Assembly (NCBI RefSeq): GCF_020911885.1
Contig: NZ_CP087132.1
Coordinates: 434,001-498,000 of the forward strand
Reading direction: 5' to 3'
From: Flavobacterium acetivorans
Lineage (GTDB): Bacteria > Bacteroidota > Bacteroidia > Flavobacteriales > Flavobacteriaceae
Length of the DNA: 64,000 bases
Each line of letters begins with the position of its first letter. The stretch's first letter is position 1. The position numbers and the translations under genes were made by a program. Below are positions 7,932 to 16,327 of the stretch, piece by piece. The notes under the pieces were generated by a model. It was not told the origin of the DNA and did no database searches. It saw only the letters and a list, made by a program, of their open reading frames with translations.

Positions 7932-10076
7932 TTATTTCACAATGGTCATTTCATCAATGATGTGTTTAGCACCAGCATATTTATCAATAATCCAAAGTAC
8001 ATAACGAATATCCACACTAATTGTTCTTTGCAATTTTGCGTCAAAAATAACATCACCAGCCATTGCTTCGATGTTTCCGTCAAATGCAATACCGATTAAT
8101 TCTCCTTTTCCATTCAATACCGGTGAACCTGAATTTCCACCCGTGATATCATTGTCAGTCAAGAAATTTACCGGCATATAACCATCTTTATCCGCATATT
8201 GTCCAAAATCTTTGGCTTTGTTCAATTCTAACAATCGAGCCGGTAAATCAAATTCTTGGTCTCCTGCTTTATACTTTTTAACCAATCCGGTCATTGTTGT
8301 ATAATTATTTACCTCAGCATCATTGCGTTTGTCTGCAGGCAAAGCACGTACTTTTCCGTAAGTCAATCTCAAAGTTGAGTTAGCGTCTGGATACTTTATC
8401 AAATTCATTTTAGATTCACGTAAACCTTCTACTAAATTACGGAATGCTTTGGCAAAATCATCATCTGATTTCAGTTGTTCTGCAGATTTAGCTCTCATTT
8501 TTACACTCAAATCATTCGAAACCACATACAAAGGATCATTTGCAATGTTTTCTGGTTTTGGATTTTTCATGAAAGCTAAAACGCTTTCTTTTGTAGCAAA
8601 AATACTTTTGGCAACAGCCTCATTTACAAAAGCCGTAAAATCACCATTATTCGCTTCTTTTAATTTCGCAACACTTTCAGGTAGTCCGTAAGCTGCCGCT
8701 TTTGAAGCATATAAATTTAATTGAGCCGTAAAAACATCTTTCTCTAGAGGAGCATAGAATTTCCCATAGGCCGCATCAATAAATTGATTCAATCTAGGTA
8801 ACATTTCTGTTCTTTTGGCTTCATTTTCTTTAAAATATGCTAACATTGCATTCCCTAAATTAGCAGGAGTAGCACCATAAGTTGCCGTTCTCATTAATTG
8901 AGTTAAATAGCTGTCATGGCTCGATTTTAAATTCGTTGCCGCATAATAATTATTTATTGTTGCAATAACATTCCCAAATTTCTCTTTGTTGGCTTTTTTA
9001 TTAGCCCAAGTATTGAATTTAGCTTCTTGTTTTGCTTTGGTTTTTGCTGTTCCGGCTTTGGTCAAAGCATCAATCATTCCTTGACGGTTTTTCCAATAAT
9101 TAGCCGTTGAAGCATATTTAGAAGCATATTCCAGATTAACGGTTTCGTCTTTATCCATGTATGCTTTCATTCTGTCCATTCCTGTTTTTGCCCCTTCAAC
9201 CCAGGCAGGATAAGCAAATTTTACGTTTTGTTCTATTCCGCCTGCTGGCATCCAACGGTTTGTACGCCCTGGATAACCCAAAATCATTGCAAAATCATTT
9301 TCCTCAACTCCTTTTAAACTTACAGGCAAATAATGCTTTGGTTGCAAAGGCACATTGTCTTTAGAGTATTCGGCCGGATTTCCATTGGCATCAGCATAAA
9401 CTCTGAACATGGAGAAATCGGCTGTATGACGTGGCCATTCCCAGTTATCCGTATCTCCACCAAATTTCCCTAGACTTTCCGGAGGAGTCCCTACTAAACG
9501 AACGTCTTTGTAATCTTGGTAAACAAAATAGTAATATTCATTTCCTTGAAAGAAAGGACGAACAGAAACCGTATATTTTCCACCTTCACTATTCTCTTTT
9601 TCAATCAAAGCCATTTCTTGTTGAATCGCTTTGTTTCTTTCTGCCTCCGTCATTTTATCATTTACTTTAGATAAAATTCTTTTGGAAACATCGTCCATGC
9701 GAACGAAAAAACGAACAAATAGAGATTTAGGTTTCATTTCGGCACTTTTATCTTTAGCCCAAAAACCATTTTTTAAATAATTTTGTTCCTCAGACGAAAG
9801 CTCAGCTATCGCGTCGTAACCACAGTGATGGTTCGTTAAGACTAATCCTTCTTTGGAAACAATTTCGGCTGTACAACCACCGTTGAATTGAACCACGGCG
9901 TCTTTCAAACTATGGTTATTGATACTGTAAATTTCTTCGGCTGTCAGTTGCAAGCCCATTTTTTCCATATCTCTATGGTTTAATCTTTCGATAAACATCA
10001 AAAACCACATCCCCTCGTCTGCTTTCACAGGGAAAGTCATCAAGCACATTGTTAAGAATAAAATTATTTTTTTCAT
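7932..10076 (-). CDS. S46 family dipeptidyl-peptidase (DPP7-like)
   Basis: This 714-residue periplasmic serine exopeptidase releases dipeptides from oligopeptide N-termini so they can be imported. A signal peptide ends near Ala19 and the mature protein starts DEGMWFL, a family hallmark. The triad is visible: His in LTNHHCGYDA (residues 83/84), Asp in the NWEWPRHTADF region, and Ser in GGNSGSP near the C-terminus. Eighteen residues after the catalytic Ser the sequence reads FDGN with Gly, as in DPP7 (broad, hydrophobic P1), whereas DPP11 has Arg there and prefers acidic P1. That specificity call is an inference from known S46 enzymes. It has its own terminator on each side and is monocistronic. 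Confidence 0.93.
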   Translation of the reverse strand: MKKIILFLTMCLMTFPVKADEGMWFLMFIERLNHRDMEKMGLQLTAEEIYSINNHSLKDAVVQFNGGCTAEIVSKEGLVLTNHHCGYDAIAELSSEEQNYLKNGFWAKDKSAEMKPKSLFVRFFVRMDDVSKRILSKVNDKMTEAERNKAIQQEMALIEKENSEGGKYTVSVRPFFQGNEYYYFVYQDYKDVRLVGTPPESLGKFGGDTDNWEWPRHTADFSMFRVYADANGNPAEYSKDNVPLQPKHYLPVSLKGVEENDFAMILGYPGRTNRWMPAGGIEQNVKFAYPAWVEGAKTGMDRMKAYMDKDETVNLEYASKYASTANYWKNRQGMIDALTKAGTAKTKAKQEAKFNTWANKKANKEKFGNVIATINNYYAATNLKSSHDSYLTQLMRTATYGATPANLGNAMLAYFKENEAKRTEMLPRLNQFIDAAYGKFYAPLEKDVFTAQLNLYASKAAAYGLPESVAKLKEANNGDFTAFVNEAVAKSIFATKESVLAFMKNPKPENIANDPLYVVSNDLSVKMRAKSAEQLKSDDDFAKAFRNLVEGLRESKMNLIKYPDANSTLRLTYGKVRALPADKRNDAEVNNYTTMTGLVKKYKAGDQEFDLPARLLELNKAKDFGQYADKDGYMPVNFLTDNDITGGNSGSPVLNGKGELIGIAFDGNIEAMAGDVIFDAKLQRTISVDIRYVLWIIDKYAGAKHIIDEMTIVK

Positions 10077-10204
10077 AATTCAAATATTTTTTTTGTGGTG
10101 CGAATATAAATCATTTTCTCAATTTTATAATCTATTCTCTTTAAAAAGCACCAGCAAACTTGTCGTTTTTAACTTAATTTTAGGGATTTAACAAATTCAA
10201 CCCT

Positions 10205-10238
10205 AAAAAAAAGGTGCTCTATCTCTAGAACACCTTTT
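10205..10238 (-). terminator. Terminator of obg
   Basis: AAAAGGTGCTCT pairs, with one mismatch, with AGAACACCTTTT. The A-run at 10205-10212 becomes a U-run on the minus strand, just after the obg stop at 10258. Confidence 0.85.
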
Positions 10239-10257
10239 GTGTGAAAAATTTTATTTT

Positions 10258-11259
10258 CTAATCATTCAACATTTTCCATAATTTATCTTTCAATTCTGTC
10301 AAACCTTGTTGAGAGACAGATGAAATAAACATATAAGGAACATCTTTGAAAGCAACATCTAGCTCTGCTTTTAATTCCGCTTTTAGTTCATCATCCAGCA
10401 TATCGCATTTTGATATTACCAACAAACGTTCTTTGTCCAGCATTTCCGGATTGTATTTGGTCAGTTCGTTTACCAAAATATCGTACTCTGCTTTTATATC
10501 TGGTGTATCAACAGGAACCAAAAATAACAAAGTCGAGTTGCGTTCAATGTGGCGCAAGAAATAATGTCCTAAACCTTTTCCTTCAGCGGCTCCTTCAATA
10601 ATTCCGGGAATATCAGCAATTACAAAAGATTGAAAATCTCTATAAGCTACAATACCAAGATTTGGTTTTAAAGTCGTAAACGGATAATCGGCAATCTTTG
10701 GTTTGGCAGAGGTCAACACAGATAGAAGTGTTGATTTACCCGCATTTGGAAAACCGACCAAACCTACGTCGGCAAGTACTTTCAATTCTAAAATCACATC
10801 CATCTCCGTTCCTGGCAATCCTGGCTGGGAATAACGTGGCGTTTGATTGGTTGAACTTCTAAAATGCCAGTTTCCTAAGCCTCCTTTTCCTCCTTTAGAA
10901 AGGATTCTTTTTTCGCCATGTTCCGTAATTTCAAACAAGATTTCTCCCGTTTCCTTATCTTTTACAACAGTACCTAGCGGCACTTCGATGTATTTATCTT
11001 CACCATCAGCTCCTGTACTTCTGTCACCACCACCGTCACCACCGTGACCAGCTTTGATATGTCGCGCGAATTTAAGATGAAATAATGTCCAAAGTCCTTT
11101 GTTCCCTACAAGGTACACATGTCCTCCACGTCCACCATCTCCACCATCAGGCCCCCCTTTTTCAATAAATTTTTCTCTATGCAAATGCGTAGATCCTTTT
11201 CCACCTTTTCCAGATGAAACAAATATTTTTACATAATCTACAAAATTCCCTTCAGTCAT
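10258..11259 (-). CDS. obg: GTPase Obg/CgtA
   Basis: This is a 333-residue essential GTPase that binds the 50S ribosomal subunit and links ribosome assembly with growth state. The glycine-rich N-terminal Obg fold (residues about 5-160) shows the typical [17 protein letters not shown] and [11 protein letters not shown] strands. The G domain has G1 [10 protein letters not shown]3 [10 protein letters not shown]4 in the unusual form SKCD where NKxD is more common, and G5 SSVS. The C-terminus is short, without the extra OCT domain of Firmicutes proteins. The product starts [14 protein letters not shown], as in other Bacteroidota. It is a single gene with its own terminator. Confidence 0.95.
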   Translation of the reverse strand: MTEGNFVDYVKIFVSSGKGGKGSTHLHREKFIEKGGPDGGDGGRGGHVYLVGNKGLWTLFHLKFARHIKAGHGGDGGGDRSTGADGEDKYIEVPLGTVVKDKETGEILFEITEHGEKRILSKGGKGGLGNWHFRSSTNQTPRYSQPGLPGTEMDVILELKVLADVGLVGFPNAGKSTLLSVLTSAKPKIADYPFTTLKPNLGIVAYRDFQSFVIADIPGIIEGAAEGKGLGHYFLRHIERNSTLLFLVPVDTPDIKAEYDILVNELTKYNPEMLDKERLLVISKCDMLDDELKAELKAELDVAFKDVPYMFISSVSQQGLTELKDKLWKMLND

Positions 11260-11342
11260 TTTCTTTTGTTTAAAAGCTTAAAAATTTACTAATTTAAAGC
11301 TTTGGCAAAACCAGCTTTAAACTTTAAATCATAAACCAAATT

Positions 11343-12617
11343 CTATTTTCGCAATGATTTTACCATTACTTTATCAATCTTCACGCCATCCATATCAATG
11401 ACTTCTAACTCAAATTTATGCCAAATCAATTTTTCTCCTTGTTTTGGAATATGAGATAGCTCTGTCATTATCAAACCACTAACTGTAGTGACTTCGTAAT
11501 CATTTATTAATTCGTCCAATTCAAAATAAGTCAAGAAATCGTGTAGAGAATAATGCCCGTCAACCAGCCAGGTACCATCTTCTCTTTCGACCAACTTAAA
11601 ATCTTCCTTGTAAAAATCAGATGCATTACCGACTAAGGCTTCAAGGATATCATTCAAAGTAATTACCCCCTGGAAAACCCCGTATTCATCCGATACAAAA
11701 GCATAATGAATCCCTGTTTCTTTAAATCTTTCCAAAGCCTTATATGCGGTAGTATATTCCATCATAAAAGGAGCTTCGGTCATCATATCGGCCAAATTAA
11801 ATTCCTTATTTTCAAAATTGGCAAAAATATGCTTCAGATTGACCACCCCAACGATGTCATCAAAATTATCCCTGTACACTGGATAAATTGAATGCAATTC
11901 TTTAAGCATCGTATCCCTAACCTCTTCTTTACCAGAATGCAAAGGTAAAAAAACCACTGATTTTCTATGAGTCATCAATGAATTTATTTTCCTGTCGCCA
12001 ATATGAAAAACGCGTTCTACAATATCTTGCTCAATTTCCTGAACTTCTCCTACTTCGGTACCTTCTCTGATTATGGCTTTTATTTCCTCTTCGGTTACCT
12101 TTCCATCAGCAGTAGGCTTGATTTGCATGATATTCAACAAGAACTCCGTAGAATGTGTTAGCATCCATATAAAAGGAGCGGTTACAATCGAAACTATTTT
12201 CATTGGCATGGCGACTGCTTTAGCAATAGCTTCAGGATAATTTAGACCAATTCTCTTGGGTAACAATTCTCCTAAAACCAATGAAAAAAATGTCAATACA
12301 ACCACAACTATTCCTACAGCAATAGTATTAGCAAAAGGTTTTAAAATTCCAAATGTCGCTATAAATGTCTCTACATTGGTGGTTATTTTATCGCCACTGT
12401 AAATCCCTGTCAGAATCCCAATTAAAGTTATTCCAATTTGAACTGTGGATAAAAACTTATTAGGAGAATTCGCTAAATCCAAAGCTATTTCAGCGTTCTT
12501 ATTCCCTTTTTTGGCAGCATTTTCTAATCGGTTTTTTCTTGCCGAAATCAAAGCGATTTCTGACATGGAGAAAACCCCATTCAATAGAATTAGAAAAAGT
12601 ATTATTAGTATTTCCAT
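11343..12617 (-). CDS. CNNM/CBS-domain membrane protein (HlyC/CorC family)
   Basis: The 424-residue product has the standard order for this family: an N-terminal DUF21/CNNM domain with about four transmembrane helices (residues 1-150, including MEILIILFLILLNGVFSMSE and the conserved LGELLPKRIGL), a pair of CBS domains (about 195-320) and a C-terminal CorC/HlyC transporter-associated domain (about 335-420, with DGTWLVDGHYSLHDF). Family members have been tied to magnesium or cobalt homeostasis and efflux; 'hemolysin' is a historical label. GldE of gliding Flavobacteria has the same architecture, so distant paralogy is likely, but the location does not support calling this gldE. It lies upstream of obg in the same direction. 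Confidence 0.85.
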   Translation of the reverse strand: MEILIILFLILLNGVFSMSEIALISARKNRLENAAKKGNKNAEIALDLANSPNKFLSTVQIGITLIGILTGIYSGDKITTNVETFIATFGILKPFANTIAVGIVVVVLTFFSLVLGELLPKRIGLNYPEAIAKAVAMPMKIVSIVTAPFIWMLTHSTEFLLNIMQIKPTADGKVTEEEIKAIIREGTEVGEVQEIEQDIVERVFHIGDRKINSLMTHRKSVVFLPLHSGKEEVRDTMLKELHSIYPVYRDNFDDIVGVVNLKHIFANFENKEFNLADMMTEAPFMMEYTTAYKALERFKETGIHYAFVSDEYGVFQGVITLNDILEALVGNASDFYKEDFKLVEREDGTWLVDGHYSLHDFLTYFELDELINDYEVTTVSGLIMTELSHIPKQGEKLIWHKFELEVIDMDGVKIDKVMVKSLRK

Positions 12618-12700
12618 TTTCTTGTTTAAGGTCTAAAGTTTAAAGCTTAATGCTACCGAAGGCAGCTCTAAACTTTAAACATCAAACAATTTTTTTTAAC

Positions 12701-13273
12701 TTATAAATTATCAATAACTGAACTCAATCGCTCAGTAATTTCTTGAATAGACCCTATACCATTGACAGCATAAAACTTCCCTTGCTCTTTATAATAGCCC
12801 ATTAATGGAGCGGTTTTCTCGTTGTATTCTTGGTATCTGTTGCGAATTTTATCTTCGTCCTGATCATCAGCTCTACCAGAAGTTTTTCCTCTTTCCAGCA
12901 GTCTCGCCACAAGAATCTCATCATCAGCCTCTAAGGCAATCGTTGCCGTAATCACTTCCTTTTTTGTTGCTAAAAAAGCGTCTAAAGCTTGCGCCTGTGC
13001 AATTGTTCTAGGAAATCCATCAAATAAAAAACCTGCTGAATCAGGGTTTTTATCAACCTCGCTTTGCAACATTTTAATGGTTACTTCATCCGGAACCAGA
13101 TCCCCTTTATCAATAAAAGTCTGTGCTAGTTTGCCCAATTCAGTTTCATTTTTGATATTGAATCTAAAAATATCCCCTGTTGAAAGGTGTGTTAATTTAT
13201 ATTTTTCTTTTAAAAACTCTGCTTGAGTTCCTTTTCCTGCTCCTGGTTTTCCAAATAAAACAATGTTAATCAT
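12701..13273 (-). CDS. adk: Adenylate kinase (short form)
   Basis: This 190-residue enzyme interconverts ATP+AMP and 2 ADP in the cytoplasm. The P-loop is GKPGAGKGT (residues 8-16); the AMP-binding part includes HLSTGDIFR and FDGFPRTIAQAQAL; the lid hinge follows in LLERGKTSGRADDQDED. It is the short-lid form, lacking the long zinc-binding or beta-hairpin LID of E. coli-type enzymes. It follows hpt by 16 bases, so the two share a transcript: purine salvage followed by nucleotide balancing. Confidence 0.96.
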   Translation of the reverse strand: MINIVLFGKPGAGKGTQAEFLKEKYKLTHLSTGDIFRFNIKNETELGKLAQTFIDKGDLVPDEVTIKMLQSEVDKNPDSAGFLFDGFPRTIAQAQALDAFLATKKEVITATIALEADDEILVARLLERGKTSGRADDQDEDKIRNRYQEYNEKTAPLMGYYKEQGKFYAVNGIGSIQEITERLSSVIDNL

Positions 13274-13289
13274 AATCTGTGTTGCCTAG

Positions 13290-13820
13290 TTATTCTTTTA
13301 GTTTATATACTTCTGGTAAATTTCTGCCCAAACCATCATAGTCCAGTCCAAAACCTACAATAAATTTATTCGGAATCCTGATTCCGATATAATCTATTTT
13401 TATATCTTTTTTATAAGCTTCCGGTTTAAAAAACAGTGTAGCTATTTTAAAATGTTTTACATTTTGTTTTTTAAACAACTCTTTTAGTTCTACCAAAGTA
13501 TTTCCTGTATCCACAATATCCTCAATGACAATTACAGATCTACCAGTTAAATCCTGATTTAAACCAATCAATTGTTTCACTTCATTTGTTGAAGACGTAC
13601 CCTGGTAAGAAGTCATTTTTATAAAACTTACTTCGCAAGGCTTTTTATAGTTCTTCAAAAAATCAGAAACCACCATAAAAGAGCCATTTAAAACTCCCAC
13701 AAATACTGGCACCTCATCGGCAAAATCATCTTCGACCTGCTTTACCATTTTTGTTATAGCAAACTCTATCTCTTTGGCAGAGATAAACGGAACAAATTGT
13801 TTATCGTGAAGTTGAATCAT
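13290..13820 (-). CDS. hpt: Hypoxanthine phosphoribosyltransferase
   Basis: This 176-residue type I phosphoribosyltransferase converts hypoxanthine (and probably guanine) plus PRPP to IMP/GMP. The PRPP loop is VIVIEDIVDTGNTL (acidic pair in EDIVDTG), preceded by a flexible loop with SYQGTSST and followed by the purine-binding segment KIDYIGIRIPNKFIVGFGLDYDG. The gene begins an operon with adk, under the -7 element at 13846-13853. Length and motifs are those of a complete enzyme. Confidence 0.94.
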   Translation of the reverse strand: MIQLHDKQFVPFISAKEIEFAITKMVKQVEDDFADEVPVFVGVLNGSFMVVSDFLKNYKKPCEVSFIKMTSYQGTSSTNEVKQLIGLNQDLTGRSVIVIEDIVDTGNTLVELKELFKKQNVKHFKIATLFFKPEAYKKDIKIDYIGIRIPNKFIVGFGLDYDGLGRNLPEVYKLKE

Positions 13821-13845
13821 TATTTTCTTATTTTAAAATAATTGC

Positions 13846-13853
13846 CAAAGATA
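13846..13853 (-). promoter_or_regulatory. -7 promoter element of hpt-adk
   Basis: TATCTTTG on the minus strand (13853 to 13846) matches TAnnTTTG exactly, 25 bases before the hpt ATG. TTG trinucleotides occur upstream at 16 and 23 bases spacing; neither is at the optimal 19. Confidence 0.6.
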
Positions 13854-13909
13854 CAGAATTCACTTTTTACAATTGTCAATTAGTCATTAATTTGTATTTT
13901 TAAATCGTA

Positions 13910-14452
13910 ATGACAAAAGGAATGGCTCAAAACCTAGATCAAAAAATAGCGAACAGCAGTGCTTATAGGAAAAGTAGAGAAGAGAATTCACAATACATAT
14001 TTGACAATCCTCAATTATTTCCAGAACTAGTTTACTATGCTTTAAATTCAAAGAAAAAAGATCACTATAAAGCCTGTTGGATTCTTGAATTGGTCTTAGA
14101 AAAAAAACCTCACTTATTAGTCCCATTTCTAAGCATTTTCTGCGACAACCTTCCTGCGATAACTAATCTTGGAGCTCTTAGATCTCTTTCAAAAATCTGT
14201 CTTTTTCTAACCAAAAGCATTTCTTTGTCTCCAAACCAAGAGAATAAAATCACCGAATCTTGTTTGGACTGGCTAATCCTAGAAAATGTAAAAGTGGCTA
14301 CAAAAGCATATTCCATTCGTACCTTATTTGAATTAGGCAAGAACCAAGACTGGATTTACCCCGAATTAAAGAGAATAGTAGAAGATGATTACACCAAATA
14401 TTCGGCAGCTTACAAGGCGGTTACGCGGGAAATTTTAAAGAAAATAAAATAG
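13910..14452 (+). CDS. Small helical protein of unknown function
   Basis: The 180-residue product has no signal peptide or membrane segment and looks almost entirely helical. Units such as HYKACWILELVLEKKPHLLVPFL, NLGALRSLSKICLFL and VATKAYSIRTLFELGKNQDWI resemble short HEAT-like repeats. Relatives seem limited to Flavobacteriia, and I know no function. Two starts are possible, ATG 13910 or ATG 13922; I take the first. It is divergent from hpt and 31 bases before the purK promoter region. Calls such as adenylosuccinate lyase sometimes attached to such proteins would not be supported: no lyase motif is present. Confidence 0.75.
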   Translation: MTKGMAQNLDQKIANSSAYRKSREENSQYIFDNPQLFPELVYYALNSKKKDHYKACWILELVLEKKPHLLVPFLSIFCDNLPAITNLGALRSLSKICLFLTKSISLSPNQENKITESCLDWLILENVKVATKAYSIRTLFELGKNQDWIYPELKRIVEDDYTKYSAAYKAVTREILKKIK

Positions 14453-14478
14453 CATTTCCCTATTAAAGCATTATAAAG

Positions 14479-14486
14479 TATCTTTG
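14479..14486 (+). promoter_or_regulatory. -7 promoter element of purK
   Basis: TATCTTTG matches TAnnTTTG exactly and lies 21 bases before the ATG at 14508. A TTG at 14484 that would open the frame earlier is part of this element, so it is not the start. Confidence 0.6.
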
Positions 14487-14507
14487 CTTTTCATAAACTT
14501 TCAACAC

Positions 14508-15665
14508 ATGAATTATTTTTCTTCTGATTTTAAATTAGGAATTCTAGGCGGTGGACAATTGGGTAAAATGCTTTTGTTTGACACCAGAAAATTTGACATA
14601 CAAACCTATGTTTTGGACCCGAGCGATGAAGCGCCTTGCAAAATTGCCTGCAATCAATTCTTCAAAGGAGATTTGATGGACTTTGAAACCGTTTACAATT
14701 TTGGAAAACTGGTCGACGTTTTGACTTTCGAAATTGAACTGGTGAATCTTGAAGCCTTAGAAAAATTAGAAAACGAAGGTTTGAAGGTCTATCCTTCGCC
14801 TAAAACGTTGAAATTAATTCAAAATAAAGGCACCCAAAAGGATTTTTATACAGAACACGCTATTCCAACAGCAAACTACAAACGATTCAAAGACATCAAA
14901 AGCTTAGTCTTGGCCATTCTTGAATCTAAGATCGAATTGCCTTTTGTATGGAAATGCACCGAATTTGGGTACGATGGAAATGGCGTAAAAGTCATCAGAC
15001 AGGTCTCTGATTTAGACAATTTAGCCAATGTAGAATGCATTGCCGAAGAAATGGTTCCGTTCAAAAATGAATTGGCAGTTATCGTTTGCCGCAATCCTTC
15101 TGGCGATATGAAAACCTACCCAGTTGTAGAAATGGAGTTTCATCCCGAAGCAAACCAAGTCGAATATGTGATTTGTCCTGCTCGTATTGATGATCACGTA
15201 GCCGAAAAAGCAAGAGCCATCGCCTTAAAAGTTTCCGAAAAATTCAATCATGTTGGACTTCTTGCTGTTGAAATGTTCCAAACAGAAGGCGACGAAATCC
15301 TGATCAACGAAGTTGCACCGCGTCCGCACAATTCCGGACATTATTCCATTGAAGCCAGTTACACTTCCCAATTCGAAAATCATTTGCGCGCCATCCTTGA
15401 TTTACCTTTAGGAAATACTGAAAGTAAGGTGGCCGGAATTATGGTAAATTTAGTCGGTGAAGAAGGTTTTTCCGGCGACGTAGTTTATGAAAATATCGAA
15501 AAAATATTAGGTTGGAATGGTGTTACGCCACATATTTATGGCAAAAAGCAAACGCGCCCTTTCAGAAAAATGGGACATGTAACCATCGTAAATTCTGATA
15601 TTGCAGAAGCAAGACGAATTGCAGAAGACGTAAAAAACACGATAAGAGTAATCAGTGGTCAGTAA
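14508..15665 (+). CDS. purK: N5-carboxyaminoimidazole ribonucleotide synthase
   Basis: This 385-residue ATP-grasp enzyme carboxylates AIR with bicarbonate and ATP in de novo purine synthesis. The N-terminal nucleotide-fold segment is KLGILGGGQLGKML; the ATP-grasp part contains FVWKCTEFGYDGNGVKV and the metal-binding INEVAPRPHNSGHYSIEA; the C-terminal domain ends with RKMGHVTIVN. I start at ATG 14508, as the earlier TTG at 14484 lies within the promoter. purE follows 77 bases later, so the two steps of AIR carboxylation are encoded together. Confidence 0.95.
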   Translation: MNYFSSDFKLGILGGGQLGKMLLFDTRKFDIQTYVLDPSDEAPCKIACNQFFKGDLMDFETVYNFGKLVDVLTFEIELVNLEALEKLENEGLKVYPSPKTLKLIQNKGTQKDFYTEHAIPTANYKRFKDIKSLVLAILESKIELPFVWKCTEFGYDGNGVKVIRQVSDLDNLANVECIAEEMVPFKNELAVIVCRNPSGDMKTYPVVEMEFHPEANQVEYVICPARIDDHVAEKARAIALKVSEKFNHVGLLAVEMFQTEGDEILINEVAPRPHNSGHYSIEASYTSQFENHLRAILDLPLGNTESKVAGIMVNLVGEEGFSGDVVYENIEKILGWNGVTPHIYGKKQTRPFRKMGHVTIVNSDIAEARRIAEDVKNTIRVISGQ

Positions 15666-15742
15666 GCAGTGGTCAGTTGCAGTTTTCAGTTGTCATTGGA
15701 TAACTTTAAACTTTTAAACCTTAAACTTAAACTTTAAACAAA

Positions 15743-16228
15743 ATGAAAGTAGCCGTAATCATGGGAAGCATATCTGATATGCCCGTAATGCAAGAAGCCA
15801 TAGACATCCTAAAAGGATTTGATATAGAAACCGAAGTCGACATTGTATCGGCACACAGAACGCCCGAAAAATTGTTCGATTTCAGTCAAAACGCCCACAC
15901 TCGCGGTATTTCGGTAATTATTGCCGGAGCCGGCGGAGCAGCACATTTACCGGGAATGGTCGCCTCCATGTCGCCACTTCCTGTAATTGGAGTACCGGTA
16001 AAATCAAGTAATTCCATCGATGGCTGGGACAGTGTCTTGTCAATTTTACAAATGCCCGGTGGCGTTCCCGTTGCAACAGTTGCGTTAAACGGAGCCAAAA
16101 ATGCCGGAATCTTAGCTGCCCAAATCATTGGAAGTCACGACAAGGTTATTTTAGACAAAATGATACAATATAAATTAGGACTCAAAGACGCAGTAATAAT
16201 TGCTTCTGAAAGTTTGCTTAAAAAATAA
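15743..16228 (+). CDS. purE: N5-carboxyaminoimidazole ribonucleotide mutase
   Basis: The 161-residue product moves the carboxylate of N5-CAIR to C4 to give CAIR. It begins MKVAVIMGSISDMPVMQEA, then has the active-site VSAHRTPEKL with the catalytic His, the glycine-rich AGAGGAAHLPGMVAS, and TGxP-like VIGVPVKSS followed by SIDGWDSVLSI. These are the class I PurE signatures. It follows purK in the same direction; the 77-base gap contains low-complexity tracts (see findings) but no terminator. Confidence 0.95.
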   Translation: MKVAVIMGSISDMPVMQEAIDILKGFDIETEVDIVSAHRTPEKLFDFSQNAHTRGISVIIAGAGGAAHLPGMVASMSPLPVIGVPVKSSNSIDGWDSVLSILQMPGGVPVATVALNGAKNAGILAAQIIGSHDKVILDKMIQYKLGLKDAVIIASESLLKK

Positions 16229-16255
16229 AGTATTAAACATTTAGAAATTAAAACC

Positions 16256-16307
16256 CATTAAGGAGTTTAGAAAATTAGCATCACTTAATTCTCTAAACTC
16301 CTTAATG
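16256..16307 (+). repeat. Inverted repeat after purE, possible terminator
   Basis: A perfect 16-bp inverted repeat (16256-16271 with 16292-16307) with a 20-base loop. No proper T-run follows, so termination would be weak. Its core (TTAAGGAGTTT) recurs in the tRNA-Val terminator at 36102-36138. Confidence 0.6.
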
Positions 16308-16327
16308 ATTTAAAATCACATCAGACA

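Noticed and set aside
11343..12617. Calling the CNNM/CBS protein gldE
   Set aside because: GldE has the same architecture but is normally found with gldD, or near gliding genes; none is adjacent here, so only the broad family name is supported.
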